From NCBI GenBank assembly GCA_934667465.1, contig CAKUMG010000108.1, forward strand, positions 1 through 10,933: a stretch of 10,933 bases of DNA, read 5' to 3'. The notes under the pieces were generated by a model, which saw only the letters and a list, made by a program, of their open reading frames with translations, made no database searches and was not told the origin of the DNA. The DNA comes from an uncultured Actinoplanes sp. GTDB taxonomy: Bacteria > Actinomycetota > Actinomycetes > Mycobacteriales > Micromonosporaceae. Shown piece by piece: positions 1 to 6,276 of the stretch. Position numbers and translations under genes: made by a program. Each line of letters starts with the position of its first letter. The stretch's first letter is position 1.

Positions 1-169
1 CCTCGGTGATGATCAGGCCGGCGCTCGCACGCTGGGCGTAGTAGGTGGCCATCAGGTCGGTGGGGGTCGCGCCGGGCCCGTAGGCGCGGCTGCGGGTCAT
101 GGGTGCCAGCGCGATGCGGTTGGAAAGGGTGGTCCCGCCGAGCTGGTGCGGGTCGAATGCCGTCGCCAT
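1..169 (-). CDS. Old Yellow Enzyme-family NADH:flavin oxidoreductase (N-terminal 56 residues, runs off window)
   Basis: The visible 56 codons start at ATG 169 and read MATAFDPHQLGGTTLSNR, then APMTRSRA, PTDLMATYYAQRAS and GLIITE. This is the N-terminal first strand and FMN-binding loop of NemA/Old Yellow Enzyme-type TIM barrels, which reduce alpha,beta-unsaturated carbonyls and other electrophiles using FMN and NAD(P)H in the cytoplasm. The PMTR segment belongs to the flavin-contacting loop of the family. A GGAGAGG ribosome site (complement of 177-183) lies 7 nt before the start. The rest of the gene, including the catalytic His/Asn pair and Tyr, lies outside the window. It is divergent from a MarR regulator, a common pairing for electrophile-responsive reductases. 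The family call is secure; the substrate is unknown. Confidence 0.9.
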   Translation of the reverse strand, partial: MATAFDPHQLGGTTLSNRIALAPMTRSRAYGPGATPTDLMATYYAQRASAGLIITE

Positions 170-190
170 GATGCCGCCTCTCCGTTAATG

Positions 191-204
191 CTTGTCCGGA
201 CAAG
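191..204. promoter_or_regulatory. Palindromic operator candidate 1 (MarR site, reductase side)
   Basis: CTTGTCCGGACAAG is a perfect 14-bp palindrome between the divergent reductase and MarR genes. TAATG flanks it on both sides as a direct repeat (186-190 and 205-209). On the minus strand a CATTAC -10-like hexamer (209-204) with a TTGATT -35-like hexamer (231-226) and a 16-bp spacer would put the reductase transcript start near 197, the centre of the palindrome. This suits repression by the adjacent MarR protein. The palindrome is directly visible; the promoter and the regulator assignment are inferred. Confidence 0.65.
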
Positions 205-265
205 TAATGCACTCGACGGCGTTCAAATCAATGCTCGTGACATACCTCACGGCGGATCCGTGCTG

Positions 266-284
266 TAATGGTTGTTCAGACAGG
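266..284. promoter_or_regulatory. Diverged operator candidate 2 and promoter region of the MarR gene
   Basis: TAATG at 266-270 followed by TTGTTCAGACAG (272-283) repeats the layout of the 191-204 palindrome: same TAATG, one spacer base, and 9 of 12 core bases identical, exactly 80 bp away. A -10-like TGTAAT (264-269) overlaps its left edge, placing the predicted start near 276 inside the site; no good -35 is visible. Binding here would give autoregulation of the MarR gene. It covers the upstream in-frame ATG at 268, another reason to prefer the GTG at 295 as start codon. Confidence 0.5.
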
Positions 285-287
285 AGG
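282..287 (+). promoter_or_regulatory. Shine-Dalgarno AGGAGG fixing the MarR start
   Basis: A perfect AGGAGG lies 7 nt before GTG 295. It is downstream of the competing ATG at 268, so it can serve only the GTG. This decides the start of the MarR-family gene. Confidence 0.75.
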
Positions 288-294
288 TGCGCTC

Positions 295-741
295 GTGCTC
301 GAGTCCGGGCCGATCAGCAACGCGATCTTCCGGGTGGCGCGGCTGCACCGCATGCACGCCGGGCAGCTGCTGCGCCGCGTCGGCCTGCACCCCGGCCAGG
401 AGATGGTGATGATGCAGCTGTGGGAGCACGGCCCGCAGCGCCAGAGCGATCTGGTACGGATGCTCGGCTCCGACGCGGCGACGATGACCCGTACGGTGCA
501 GCGGCTCGAACATGCCGGCTTCGTCCGCCGCACCCCGTGTGCCGGCGACCGCCGCGTCACGATCGTCGAACCGACCGCGGCCAGCCTGGCCCTGCGCGGC
601 GAGCTCGACGCCGTCTGGTCCGAGCTCGAGCAGCGCACCGTCGGCGACCTGAGCCCCGAGCAGGTCGCCGACGCCCTGCGCGTGCTCGAAGCGCTCGAGA
701 GCGCCCTGTCCAAGCCGCCGTCCGACTGCGGCGGCGGCTGA
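295..741 (+). CDS. MarR-family winged-helix transcriptional regulator
   Basis: This 148-residue protein has the MarR layout: an N-terminal dimerisation helix (about 6-30), a winged helix-turn-helix (about 36-90) with recognition-helix region DAATMTRTVQRLEHAGFV, the wing motif GDRR (84-87), and C-terminal dimerisation helices (about 95-140). I chose GTG 295 over ATG 268 because AGGAGG sits 7 nt before the GTG and the ATG lies in a probable operator. MarR proteins bind palindromes as dimers and release them on binding phenolic or electrophilic ligands or on Cys oxidation. Cys82 lies in the DNA-contacting wing and could be a redox switch (inference). The divergent flavin reductase is the probable main target; the nucleotidyltransferase 42 nt downstream is probably cotranscribed. 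Confidence 0.9.
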   Translation: MLESGPISNAIFRVARLHRMHAGQLLRRVGLHPGQEMVMMQLWEHGPQRQSDLVRMLGSDAATMTRTVQRLEHAGFVRRTPCAGDRRVTIVEPTAASLALRGELDAVWSELEQRTVGDLSPEQVADALRVLEALESALSKPPSDCGGG

Positions 742-783
742 AAACCCGTTGCCCGCCGCCGGGCCGTCGGGCAGATTGCGCCG

Positions 784-1458
784 ATGAGCCCGTACGAGAG
801 CCTCGTCGCCCGCGCGACGGCAGACCCCCGCGTCGTCGGCCTCGTGCTGACCGGCTCCCTCGCCCGAGGCCTGGCCACCGAGCGTTCCGACGCGGACGTG
901 CTCGTGATCGTCGGCGCCCGCGCCGAGCCGTGGGCGCACAGCACCCGCACCCCGGAGCTGGACACGATCGTCGTGACGACCGGCGAGCTGGCCGACGTGT
1001 CGGACCGGTGGCAGCGGTACGCGTTCCGCGGCGCCCGCGTCCTGCTCGACCGGCTCGGCGGGCGGATCGCCGCGCTGGTCCACGCCCAGGCCACCCTCAC
1101 CCCGGCCGAGCGGGACACCCTCGTGCGCGAGCAGCTCGACGGCTACCTCAACTTCGTCTACCGGGCCGGCAAGAACCGCCGCGACGGCCACGACGACCTC
1201 GCACGCCTGGAGGAGATCGAGGCGGTCCCATGGCTGCTGTGGACGCTGTTCGCGCTGCACTGGCGCGTCCGGCCGTACAACAAGTATCTGCGCTGGGAGC
1301 TGGAGACCCACCCGCTGCCGGCACCGTGGACCGCCGGCTTCCTGATCCCGGCCCTGCTCGACCGGCCGACGGCGCTGGCCGGGCAGGTGATGGCGCTCGC
1401 CCGCGCCGAGGGCTTCGGCGACCTGATCGACGAGTGGCCGCAGCTCACCGCACCGTGA
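784..1458 (+). CDS. Nucleotidyltransferase-fold protein (Pol beta/aminoglycoside-nucleotidyltransferase-like)
   Basis: This 224-residue protein carries the nucleotidyltransferase signature G-S-x10-D-x-D exactly (Gly24, Ser25, Asp36, Asp38), in the order GSLARGLATERSDADVLVIV. Asp60 in the following strand (LDTIVV) may be the third metal-binding carboxylate. The remaining ~150 residues are mainly helical and resemble the C-terminal part of small antibiotic or MNT nucleotidyltransferases. Such enzymes transfer NMP from an NTP to a small molecule, protein or RNA; the substrate cannot be told here. It begins 42 nt after the MarR stop, with only a weak ribosome site, so it may be translated from the MarR transcript. 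No HEPN-type partner gene is adjacent, so a MNT/HEPN toxin-antitoxin role is not supported. Confidence 0.8.
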   Translation: MSPYESLVARATADPRVVGLVLTGSLARGLATERSDADVLVIVGARAEPWAHSTRTPELDTIVVTTGELADVSDRWQRYAFRGARVLLDRLGGRIAALVHAQATLTPAERDTLVREQLDGYLNFVYRAGKNRRDGHDDLARLEEIEAVPWLLWTLFALHWRVRPYNKYLRWELETHPLPAPWTAGFLIPALLDRPTALAGQVMALARAEGFGDLIDEWPQLTAP

Positions 1459-1499
1459 GCACGGCGGCCCGGCGTCACGCGGGGCGGCCGTCGGTGAGC
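1443..1499. terminator. Long bidirectional hairpin between convergent genes
   Basis: Two bases after the nucleotidyltransferase stop lies a 31-nt inverted repeat (1461-1491): 15-nt arms around C1476 with only two G-G mismatches. The outer arms GCTCACCG (1443-1450) and CGGTGAGC (1492-1499) extend it, with a 10-nt internal bulge on the left. There is no T tract, which is common in actinobacterial terminators. It can act for both the nucleotidyltransferase (plus) and the hydrolase (minus), whose stop is at 1600. Confidence 0.65.
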
Positions 1500-1599
1500 C
1501 ACCGGGCGAGGCCGCGCAGCCCGGGCGCCCAGCGTCGCCGCGGCCGGAGCGGGTGTCACCTCGGTCGGCACGGTCGGGGGCTCCTGTTCTCGGGGTGGA

Positions 1600-2472
1600 T
1601 CACAGCTGGATCAGGTCGGCGACCTGTTCGGGCAGGCCGGGGGAGGTCAGGACATGACCCATCCCGGGTACGACGCGCAGCACCGCGCCCGGGACGGCAG
1701 CCGCGAGCGCCTCGCCGTGCCCCAGGGGGTAGACCGGATCGTGGTCGCCGTGCACGATCGCGATCGGCGCGGTGATCGACGACAGCGGCGCGCGCAGGCT
1801 GGGATCGGGAAGCCACACGGCCCGGTGGTGATGGGCGGCGGCCGCCGGGTCGGTGGCCCGGGACAGCGCCAGCTCGAGCATCGCCCGCGCGCCCGCCTCG
1901 TCGAACGGCAGCACCGGGCCGTTGAACACCCGGAACAACGCCACGTCGGCCTCCACCCCCGGCTGCCCGGCGGCCCGGTGCGCGAGGAACTCCGGTGCCG
2001 GGGGCGGCAGGTCGCCGGGGTCGGCCGGCTGCCCGGCGCGCGCCCGGGCCCACACCGCGCTGGGGTCGTGGCCCATCGGCGAGCTGGAGATCACCGTCAG
2101 GGTCCGGACCCGGCCGGGGGCGTGCACCCCGAGCCACTGCGCGATCATGCCGCCCAGCGACATCCCCGCCACGTGGGCGGACGCCAGCCCGTACCCGTCC
2201 AGCACGGCCAGGCAGTCGCGGGCCAGGTCCCCGATCGTGTACGGCTGCGCGTCGAAGTCGACGACGCTGGAGCGCCCGGTGTCGCGGTGGTCGTAGCGGA
2301 TCACCTGCACGCCGCGCTCGACCAGCCGCCCCACCAGCGCATCCGGGGTGCTGACACCCTGCGCGGCCGACCCGGCGACGATCACCACCGCGGGCAGCCC
2401 GGGATCGCCGATCCGTTCGGTCCAGATCCGCAGCGGCCCGGAATCGACGAACCGTTCGCGCGCCTCCACCAT
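1600..2472 (-). CDS. Alpha/beta-fold hydrolase (RdmC-like esterase type)
   Basis: This 290-residue protein is full length for the fold. The nucleophile elbow is AGMSLGG with Ser105; the acid is in VHGDHDPVYP (Asp245, possibly Asp243) and the base is His273 in PGMGH. The oxyanion strand reads VIVAGSAAQG rather than the usual HG motif, and YDHRDTGRSS (60-69) follows, as in aclacinomycin methylesterase/RdmC-like and haloalkane dehalogenase-like relatives. No halide-binding Trp follows the nucleophile, so an esterase or lactonase is more likely than a dehalogenase. I chose ATG 2472 because homology begins there; an in-frame GTG at 2523 would add 17 unlikely residues. Neither has a good ribosome site. 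The methyltransferase ends 84 nt upstream on the same strand, so an operon is possible. Confidence 0.85.
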   Translation of the reverse strand: MVEARERFVDSGPLRIWTERIGDPGLPAVVIVAGSAAQGVSTPDALVGRLVERGVQVIRYDHRDTGRSSVVDFDAQPYTIGDLARDCLAVLDGYGLASAHVAGMSLGGMIAQWLGVHAPGRVRTLTVISSSPMGHDPSAVWARARAGQPADPGDLPPPAPEFLAHRAAGQPGVEADVALFRVFNGPVLPFDEAGARAMLELALSRATDPAAAAHHHRAVWLPDPSLRAPLSSITAPIAIVHGDHDPVYPLGHGEALAAAVPGAVLRVVPGMGHVLTSPGLPEQVADLIQL

Positions 2473-2517
2473 GGAGGCACGGTAGCGACTTTCCCGTGCC
2501 ACACACCGGCATTTATC

Positions 2518-2551
2518 GATCACGCGGGCCTGCGGACGCAGATCACGCGGG
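2518..2551. repeat. Direct repeat of GATCACGCGGG upstream of the hydrolase
   Basis: GATCACGCGGG occurs at 2518-2528 and 2541-2551, a 23-bp period of about two helical turns, just upstream of the hydrolase start. A third copy lies at 8727-8737 upstream of the dehydrogenase gene. It could be a tandem regulator site or a chance local duplication. Confidence 0.35.
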
Positions 2552-2556
2552 CGGCT

Positions 2557-3309
2557 TTATGCGGGCTCGCACACGCAGAGTTGCAGCGGCGAGTCCGCGC
2601 CGAACGGTTCGCCGGACCAGTCGCCGTAGCGCTCGACGAGGCGCAGCCCCCCGCGCGCGAGCAGCAGCGGCAGTTCCTGCGGGAAGATGCTCCTGACCTC
2701 CAGCGGCGCGACGACGAAGTCGGGCTCACCGGCGGCCGAGAGGTACCACGTCCCGCGGGTGACCTGCGCGGGCGCGTCGTAGGTCTCGGCCACGTCGACG
2801 CTGACGCCGCCACGCCCGGGATCGTCAAAGGACAAGGACTGCCGGGTACGCCGTACGCCATCGGCCTGCGCCAGCAGGCGCACGCTCGGGTGGAACACGT
2901 CGAAGACGAACCGCGCGCCGGGTGCCAGGTGGCGGCGCACCGACCGGAAGCAGCTCAACAGGTCCTCGGTCTCGTGCAGGTGCAGCAGCGAGTTGGCGGT
3001 GATGAACACTAAGTCGAAGGTGCGGCCCAGATCGAAGGCGCGCATGTCGCCGCGCGTCCAGTCCACCGTCACCCCGCGCTCGCCGGCCTTGCGAGCCGCT
3101 TCGGCCAGCATCTGCGCCGACAGGTCTACGCCGGCGCACGGGTGCCCGTCGGCCGCGATGGGGATCAGCTTGTGCCCGGTGCCGCAGCCGAGCTCGAGCA
3201 CGCTCCCGCCGCGCCGGCCGGCCTCGGCCCGGTAGAACTCCACGGCGGAGCCGCTGCCCGGGAACATCAGGTCGTACAGCCGCGCGTGCGCGTAGAACGC
3301 CTCACTCAT
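2557..3309 (-). CDS. Class I SAM-dependent methyltransferase
   Basis: This 250-residue protein has a Rossmann methyltransferase core. Motif I is VLELGCGTGHK (37-47), the acidic ribose-binding residue is Asp62 in GVDLSAQML, motif II is GDMRAFDL (Asp88), and FDLVFITANSLLHL (98-111) contains the post-motif strand and hairpin. The C-terminal ~100 residues form beta-rich strands typical of small-molecule methyltransferases of the Methyltransf_25/11 group. The substrate cannot be predicted. The start ATG 3309 has a G-rich ribosome-site-like GGGGG 6 nt upstream. The truncated transporter ends 42 nt upstream on the same strand, so the original promoter may have been lost with it. It may be cotranscribed with the alpha/beta hydrolase 84 nt downstream. 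Confidence 0.88.
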   Translation of the reverse strand: MSEAFYAHARLYDLMFPGSGSAVEFYRAEAGRRGGSVLELGCGTGHKLIPIAADGHPCAGVDLSAQMLAEAARKAGERGVTVDWTRGDMRAFDLGRTFDLVFITANSLLHLHETEDLLSCFRSVRRHLAPGARFVFDVFHPSVRLLAQADGVRRTRQSLSFDDPGRGGVSVDVAETYDAPAQVTRGTWYLSAAGEPDFVVAPLEVRSIFPQELPLLLARGGLRLVERYGDWSGEPFGADSPLQLCVCEPA

Positions 3310-3351
3310 CGTGCCCCCGATCTCGTGCGCTGCCGGCGGTGTCGCCGTCCG

Positions 3352-3759
3352 TCACGATCGCACGTCGCCCGCGCGTACGGCAGCGGCTTTTTGCTCGTCC
3401 CCGGGATCGTCGACGTCGCTGCGGTCCGGTGCCGCCGCGCGTACGGCTGCGGCAGTCTGCTTGTCTTTTGCACCGGTGGCGCGACGGTCCCGGAGACCGT
3501 TGACGATCAGTCCGGCGGTGGCGACGGCCATGATGACGGCCGCGACGGCGGGCAGGGCACCGGCCTGCCAGATGCCGAGCACCGCCCCGCCGAGCGTCGC
3601 GCCGGAGGCGATCCCGAGGTTGAGCACGGTGATGGCGATCGCCCCGGAGGCGGCCTCCCGGCCGGGGGAGGCGATCCGCAGCAGGTGCATCTGGAAGATC
3701 GGTGGCAGCAGCCCGATGAGGACACCCCAGCAGGTGATCACGGCGACTTTCAGCCGCAA
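3352..3759 (-). pseudogene. C-terminal remnant of an MFS (DHA1-type) transporter
   Basis: The readable protein is about 135 residues, whereas MFS transporters have about 400. CWGVLIGLLPPIFQMHLLR followed by an ALGI-like NLGIASGATLGGAVLG segment matches the last three or so transmembrane helices of drug-efflux MFS proteins, with a hydrophobic final helix (ALPAVAAVIMAVATAGLIV) and a polar tail. Upstream of about 3745 the frame turns into arginine/cysteine-rich sequence and no frame continues the transporter. The nominal start is a TTG at 3759 without a ribosome site. I therefore read it as a 5'-deleted, non-functional gene. The tail contains a 66-bp-period partial duplication. Confidence 0.8.
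3371..3465. repeat. 66-bp-period partial tandem duplication in the transporter tail
   Basis: Bases 3371-3399 and 3437-3465 match at 24 of 29 positions. In protein terms (minus strand) the unit is 22 residues: DKQTAAAVRA and DEQKAAAVRA begin successive copies. It is the cytoplasmic tail of the MFS remnant and has no evident function. Confidence 0.55.
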
Positions 3760-3829
3760 CGCCGTCGAGCAGCACCTGCACCGCCTCCGCGCCGCCCGCG
3801 CCGGTACCGAGCTTTCCCCGGCGCAGTGA
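3746..3829 (+). pseudogene. Possible 3' remnant of a plus-strand gene (regulator tail?)
   Basis: Directly beyond the point where the MFS similarity ends, the plus strand reads TFSRNAVEQHLHRLRAARAG and a few more residues to a TGA at 3827-3829. The amphipathic, charged composition resembles the C-terminal helix of a DNA-binding protein. No start or upstream coding sequence exists, because further left is the antisense transporter. I offer it as the 3' stump of a gene once divergent from the transporter. It is short, so chance cannot be excluded. Confidence 0.25.
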
Positions 3830-3913
3830 CGTCCCCGCTCTCACACGCGCGACGACTGCTCCGGCTCACGCCGCACGGCCCCCTGCCTGACGACGGCCAG
3901 CCCTTTCCCGACA

Positions 3914-5575
3914 GTGCCGCCCATCAGAGCCTCCCGAGCCGTGACCTTGACCAGGCTCTGCAGCCCATGTTGCACAAGTTTCATCGGCGACCCGGAGCTG
4001 ACACCTCACGATCTGCACGAGCGGTGCACACAGCTCGCGTTCAACGCCAGGGACGTCAGCCGAGCTCTGCGCAAAATCGCCCCCACACCGTCGGCGCGGC
4101 TGCTGCAGACGGCCCGCTGGCTCGTCACGAACGGCACGGACCGGCGCGCGGTCCTGGTGGGGCTGGGACTGTTCGACGGCAACGCCGAACAGCGCGACGC
4201 CTCCGTGATCAGGACCGTCGGGCTGCTGCGCTTCGCGGAGCGGCCGGCCGTCGAGGCGCTGGCGAAGATCCCCACCGCTGCGCAGGACCTCATCTGGCTC
4301 GCCGAACGATCGCGGAGCCACTCCCGGACCATCGCCGTGTCAGCGTTGGCCGGACACCGCGACCCGGTGGTGCGCCAGTGGGTGCTGACGACGCCACGAG
4401 ACCTGCTCTCCAGCGACCTCGCCCGCAGGATCGCCGAAGAATCCGCGCTGGCGGAGATGCTCGGGCGCCGCGTGGTGGACGACCTCACCTGGGATCAGGC
4501 GGGCAACCTCCTGCTCGCCATGACCAGCACCGACGGCTACCGGTACGAGATCAATCGGTACGAACCAGCAGCGGCCACGTACCAGCGGTGGGTCGCTCTC
4601 GCCGGCACGAGACCGGCCACGCTGGAACGGGCAGCCCTGATGACATTGATCGCCGAGGACCTGTCCACCGGCCCGGCGGCACCGGTGGCCGGCGACCCGC
4701 GCGAAAGTCTCATCGACCAGCTCACCACCGTGCTGACCTCCGCCCCTTGGGCCGACATGCTGAACCGTGCCCCCGGCGACCTGCTCGCGGCCAGGCGTGC
4801 CGCCTGGATCACCGCTCGCAGCGGCATCCCCTCGGACAGGTTCGCTGTCCGGGTCGTGGTTCCCGATCCCGGTTCGGCCGGGTTCCCCCGGGTCGAGGCC
4901 CGGATCGTCATCGACGGGATGCCGATCGTGGCGGCCGCGTTCGACAAGGGTCCCGCCGAGGAACCCGAACGGCTCATCCACAGCGGGCGGCTGGTTGCCA
5001 CGGCCGAGCCCCGGGAGGTCCGGCTCGCCGAGGCGTACTGCACCGAGGGGTGCTGCGGCGGCCTGTACGTCACCATCGTGCGGGAGGGAGCCGACGTGGT
5101 CTGGAAGGACTGGCGCTCCTCCTCCATGCCGGGCGGCCCGCCCCCGGCGGTGCGGTTCGAGGCGGCGCAGTACGACCGGGAGATCGCCCGAGCCGAACAG
5201 GACCACAGCTGGGAGTGGCCGGCCAGAACCCTAGCCCGGCTGGTGGCCGATCGGCTCCGCGGCGATCCGACGATCCTGGGCCGGTGGGACTGCGCCCCGG
5301 GCTGGTGCACGGCCTGGTTGCAGGATGTCGACGTCGCGTGCCTGACCTTCACCTACCCGGCGAGCGCCAGCCCCTTCGATGGCACGTCCCTGCAGTTCGG
5401 CCGCACAGTCGAGGTCCATGGCCGAGATCCGGAACTCCTGGCCGCCGAACTCATCGAGTCGATGAAAAACACCGATCCAAAAGCCACCGCGGAGATGATC
5501 GGCGGCAGCAAGGACGCGGCCGAGAAGCTCGGCTTGACCTATACCGCGCCCAGCCGCTGGCATCTTTCTTTGTAA
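3914..5575 (+). CDS. Uncharacterised helical-repeat protein with Cys-rich C-terminal domain
   Basis: This is a 553-residue soluble protein with no signal peptide or membrane segment. Residues about 30-300 are helical with HEAT-like units, for example LAGHRDPVVRQWVLTTP near 145-161. Residues about 310-400 form a beta-rich domain with AYCTEGCCGGLYVTI (Cys376, Cys380, Cys381) and VVWKDWR. Residues 434-470 contain SWEWPARTLARLV and RWDCAPGWCTAWL (Cys460, Cys465). The Cys residues could bind metal or form disulphides. From memory, proteins with a similar CTEGCCG/WDWR-type segment occur widely in actinobacteria without known function. The start is unclear: GTG 3914, GTG 3941 and TTG 3947 are in frame, none with a ribosome site, and ATG 3967 is out of frame. 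The gene borders a deletion scar on its 5' side, so its first codons may be altered. It ends in unusually AT-rich codons before TAA. Confidence 0.72.
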   Translation: MPPIRASRAVTLTRLCSPCCTSFIGDPELTPHDLHERCTQLAFNARDVSRALRKIAPTPSARLLQTARWLVTNGTDRRAVLVGLGLFDGNAEQRDASVIRTVGLLRFAERPAVEALAKIPTAAQDLIWLAERSRSHSRTIAVSALAGHRDPVVRQWVLTTPRDLLSSDLARRIAEESALAEMLGRRVVDDLTWDQAGNLLLAMTSTDGYRYEINRYEPAAATYQRWVALAGTRPATLERAALMTLIAEDLSTGPAAPVAGDPRESLIDQLTTVLTSAPWADMLNRAPGDLLAARRAAWITARSGIPSDRFAVRVVVPDPGSAGFPRVEARIVIDGMPIVAAAFDKGPAEEPERLIHSGRLVATAEPREVRLAEAYCTEGCCGGLYVTIVREGADVVWKDWRSSSMPGGPPPAVRFEAAQYDREIARAEQDHSWEWPARTLARLVADRLRGDPTILGRWDCAPGWCTAWLQDVDVACLTFTYPASASPFDGTSLQFGRTVEVHGRDPELLAAELIESMKNTDPKATAEMIGGSKDAAEKLGLTYTAPSRWHLSL

Positions 5576-5596
5576 TCTCCGCTGCGCTCGGTGCCG

Positions 5597-5626
5597 CCGT
5601 CCCGAGATGGGCCCTGCTTGGGACGG
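5597..5626. terminator. Stem-loop between convergent genes
   Basis: CCGTCCCGAG (5597-5606) pairs with CTTGGGACGG (5617-5626) over 10 bp with one G-T wobble, around a 10-nt loop. It lies 22 nt after the stop of the 553-residue protein gene and downstream of the endonuclease gene on the other strand. There is no T tract. It is a probable terminator for the plus-strand gene. The rest of 5576-5737 contains nothing else I can support. Confidence 0.5.
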
Positions 5627-5737
5627 TCGAACGGCTCACCCTGCGAGCCCGCCTGTTCGGTACGCCTGGCTCAGGAAGAAGCGGAGTACCAGCAGCCCTG
5701 CGGGCCCACACCCCGCGCCCGGGGGCACTGAGGCTGT

Positions 5738-6187
5738 TCAGGCGGTGCCCGGCCTGGCGTGCCGCAGCAAGTAGGCGCGGACCGCGTCCAGCATCTCGGG
5801 GCTTTCCTCCACGGCCCACGTGACGGAGTTGCAGCGCCCACAGAGCAGTTCGCGCACTGCGCCAGTCCGGTGATCATGGTCTACGGACAGGCGCCGTGGC
5901 TGGCCGCCGCTACCGCGGCGCGTCTCGGGATTGCCGCAGATGGCACACAGGCCGCGTTGCGCCTCGAACATCTGCTCGTACTGAGCGGGCGTCAGCCCGT
6001 ACTTCTCACGTAATACCTGAGCGTGGGAGATCTTGCTTCCACCCTTGGACGCGTAGGCAGCCTTCCTCTCGCTTGACCGGCAGGCTTTGCACGGCTGTCT
6101 CGCACCAGGCGCGTAGGGCTTGTCGTAGAACGCGGATCGGGTCTTCATCTCACCGCATCGCCTGCAGGCGATCAGTTCATCAGTCAC
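5738..6187 (-). CDS. Phage-type recombination endonuclease VII (HNH/zinc-finger nuclease)
   Basis: This 149-residue protein closely matches the length and plan of T4 endonuclease VII-like nucleases, which cleave branched DNA such as Holliday junctions. An N-terminal zinc ribbon (Cys8, Cys11, Cys33, Cys36) precedes the catalytic module: CAIC (Cys81, Cys84), then VDHDH (Asp103-His106), then LLCGRCN (Cys116, Cys119, Asn120). Both zinc cysteine pairs, the catalytic Asp/His and the terminal Asn are intact, so it is probably active. T4 endonuclease VII lacks the extra N-terminal ribbon, but related phage and actinobacterial copies have it. The start is GTG 6187. It stands alone, without phage structural genes, next to an AT-rich island, which suggests phage-derived or mobile origin. 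It may serve as a stray homing-type or domesticated nuclease. Confidence 0.88.
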   Translation of the reverse strand: MTDELIACRRCGEMKTRSAFYDKPYAPGARQPCKACRSSERKAAYASKGGSKISHAQVLREKYGLTPAQYEQMFEAQRGLCAICGNPETRRGSGGQPRRLSVDHDHRTGAVRELLCGRCNSVTWAVEESPEMLDAVRAYLLRHARPGTA

Positions 6188-6192
6188 GCCTC

Positions 6193-6198
6193 AGCATA
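6193..6198 (-). promoter_or_regulatory. Putative -10 box of the endonuclease gene (leaderless start)
   Basis: On the minus strand TATGCT fits the actinobacterial TANNNT -10 consensus and ends only 5 nt before GTG 6187. Transcription would start at or beside the start codon. The only ribosome-site-like GAGG is 1 nt from the GTG, too close to be used. Both facts suit a leaderless transcript. No clear -35 is present. Confidence 0.35.
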
Positions 6199-6276
6199 GC
6201 AACATACAACGTCGTGTTTGGAGAACACTTAACTGTCATTATGGAGTACTGACGTTTTGTCCGCTTTTCGGATTAC

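Noticed and set aside
247..1311. 354-residue open frame antisense to the MarR and nucleotidyltransferase genes
   Set aside because: It lies opposite two genes with clear family motifs, lacks any recognisable domain, and such long antisense frames are expected in high-GC DNA.
784..1458. MNT-type antitoxin of a HEPN/MNT toxin-antitoxin pair
   Set aside because: The protein is about twice the size of MNT antitoxins and neither neighbour resembles a HEPN toxin.
1478..1555. Short minus-strand frame ending WAPGLRGLARWLTDGRPA
   Set aside because: It looks like a protein tail but has no start, is bounded by stops after 25 codons, and overlaps the terminator hairpin. Too short to call a remnant.
1654..3012. 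452-codon plus-strand open frame
   Set aside because: It is antisense to the alpha/beta hydrolase and methyltransferase, both with intact catalytic motifs, and its composition is low-complexity.
5576..5737. tRNA fragment or attachment site beside the endonuclease gene
   Set aside because: I looked for a T-arm or acceptor stem and saw only short GC hairpins without tRNA-invariant bases.
3142..5823. 893-codon plus-strand open frame
   Set aside because: It is dominated by Arg/Pro/Gly and crosses the methyltransferase, the transporter remnant and the 553-residue protein gene in other frames. It is a shadow of high GC content.
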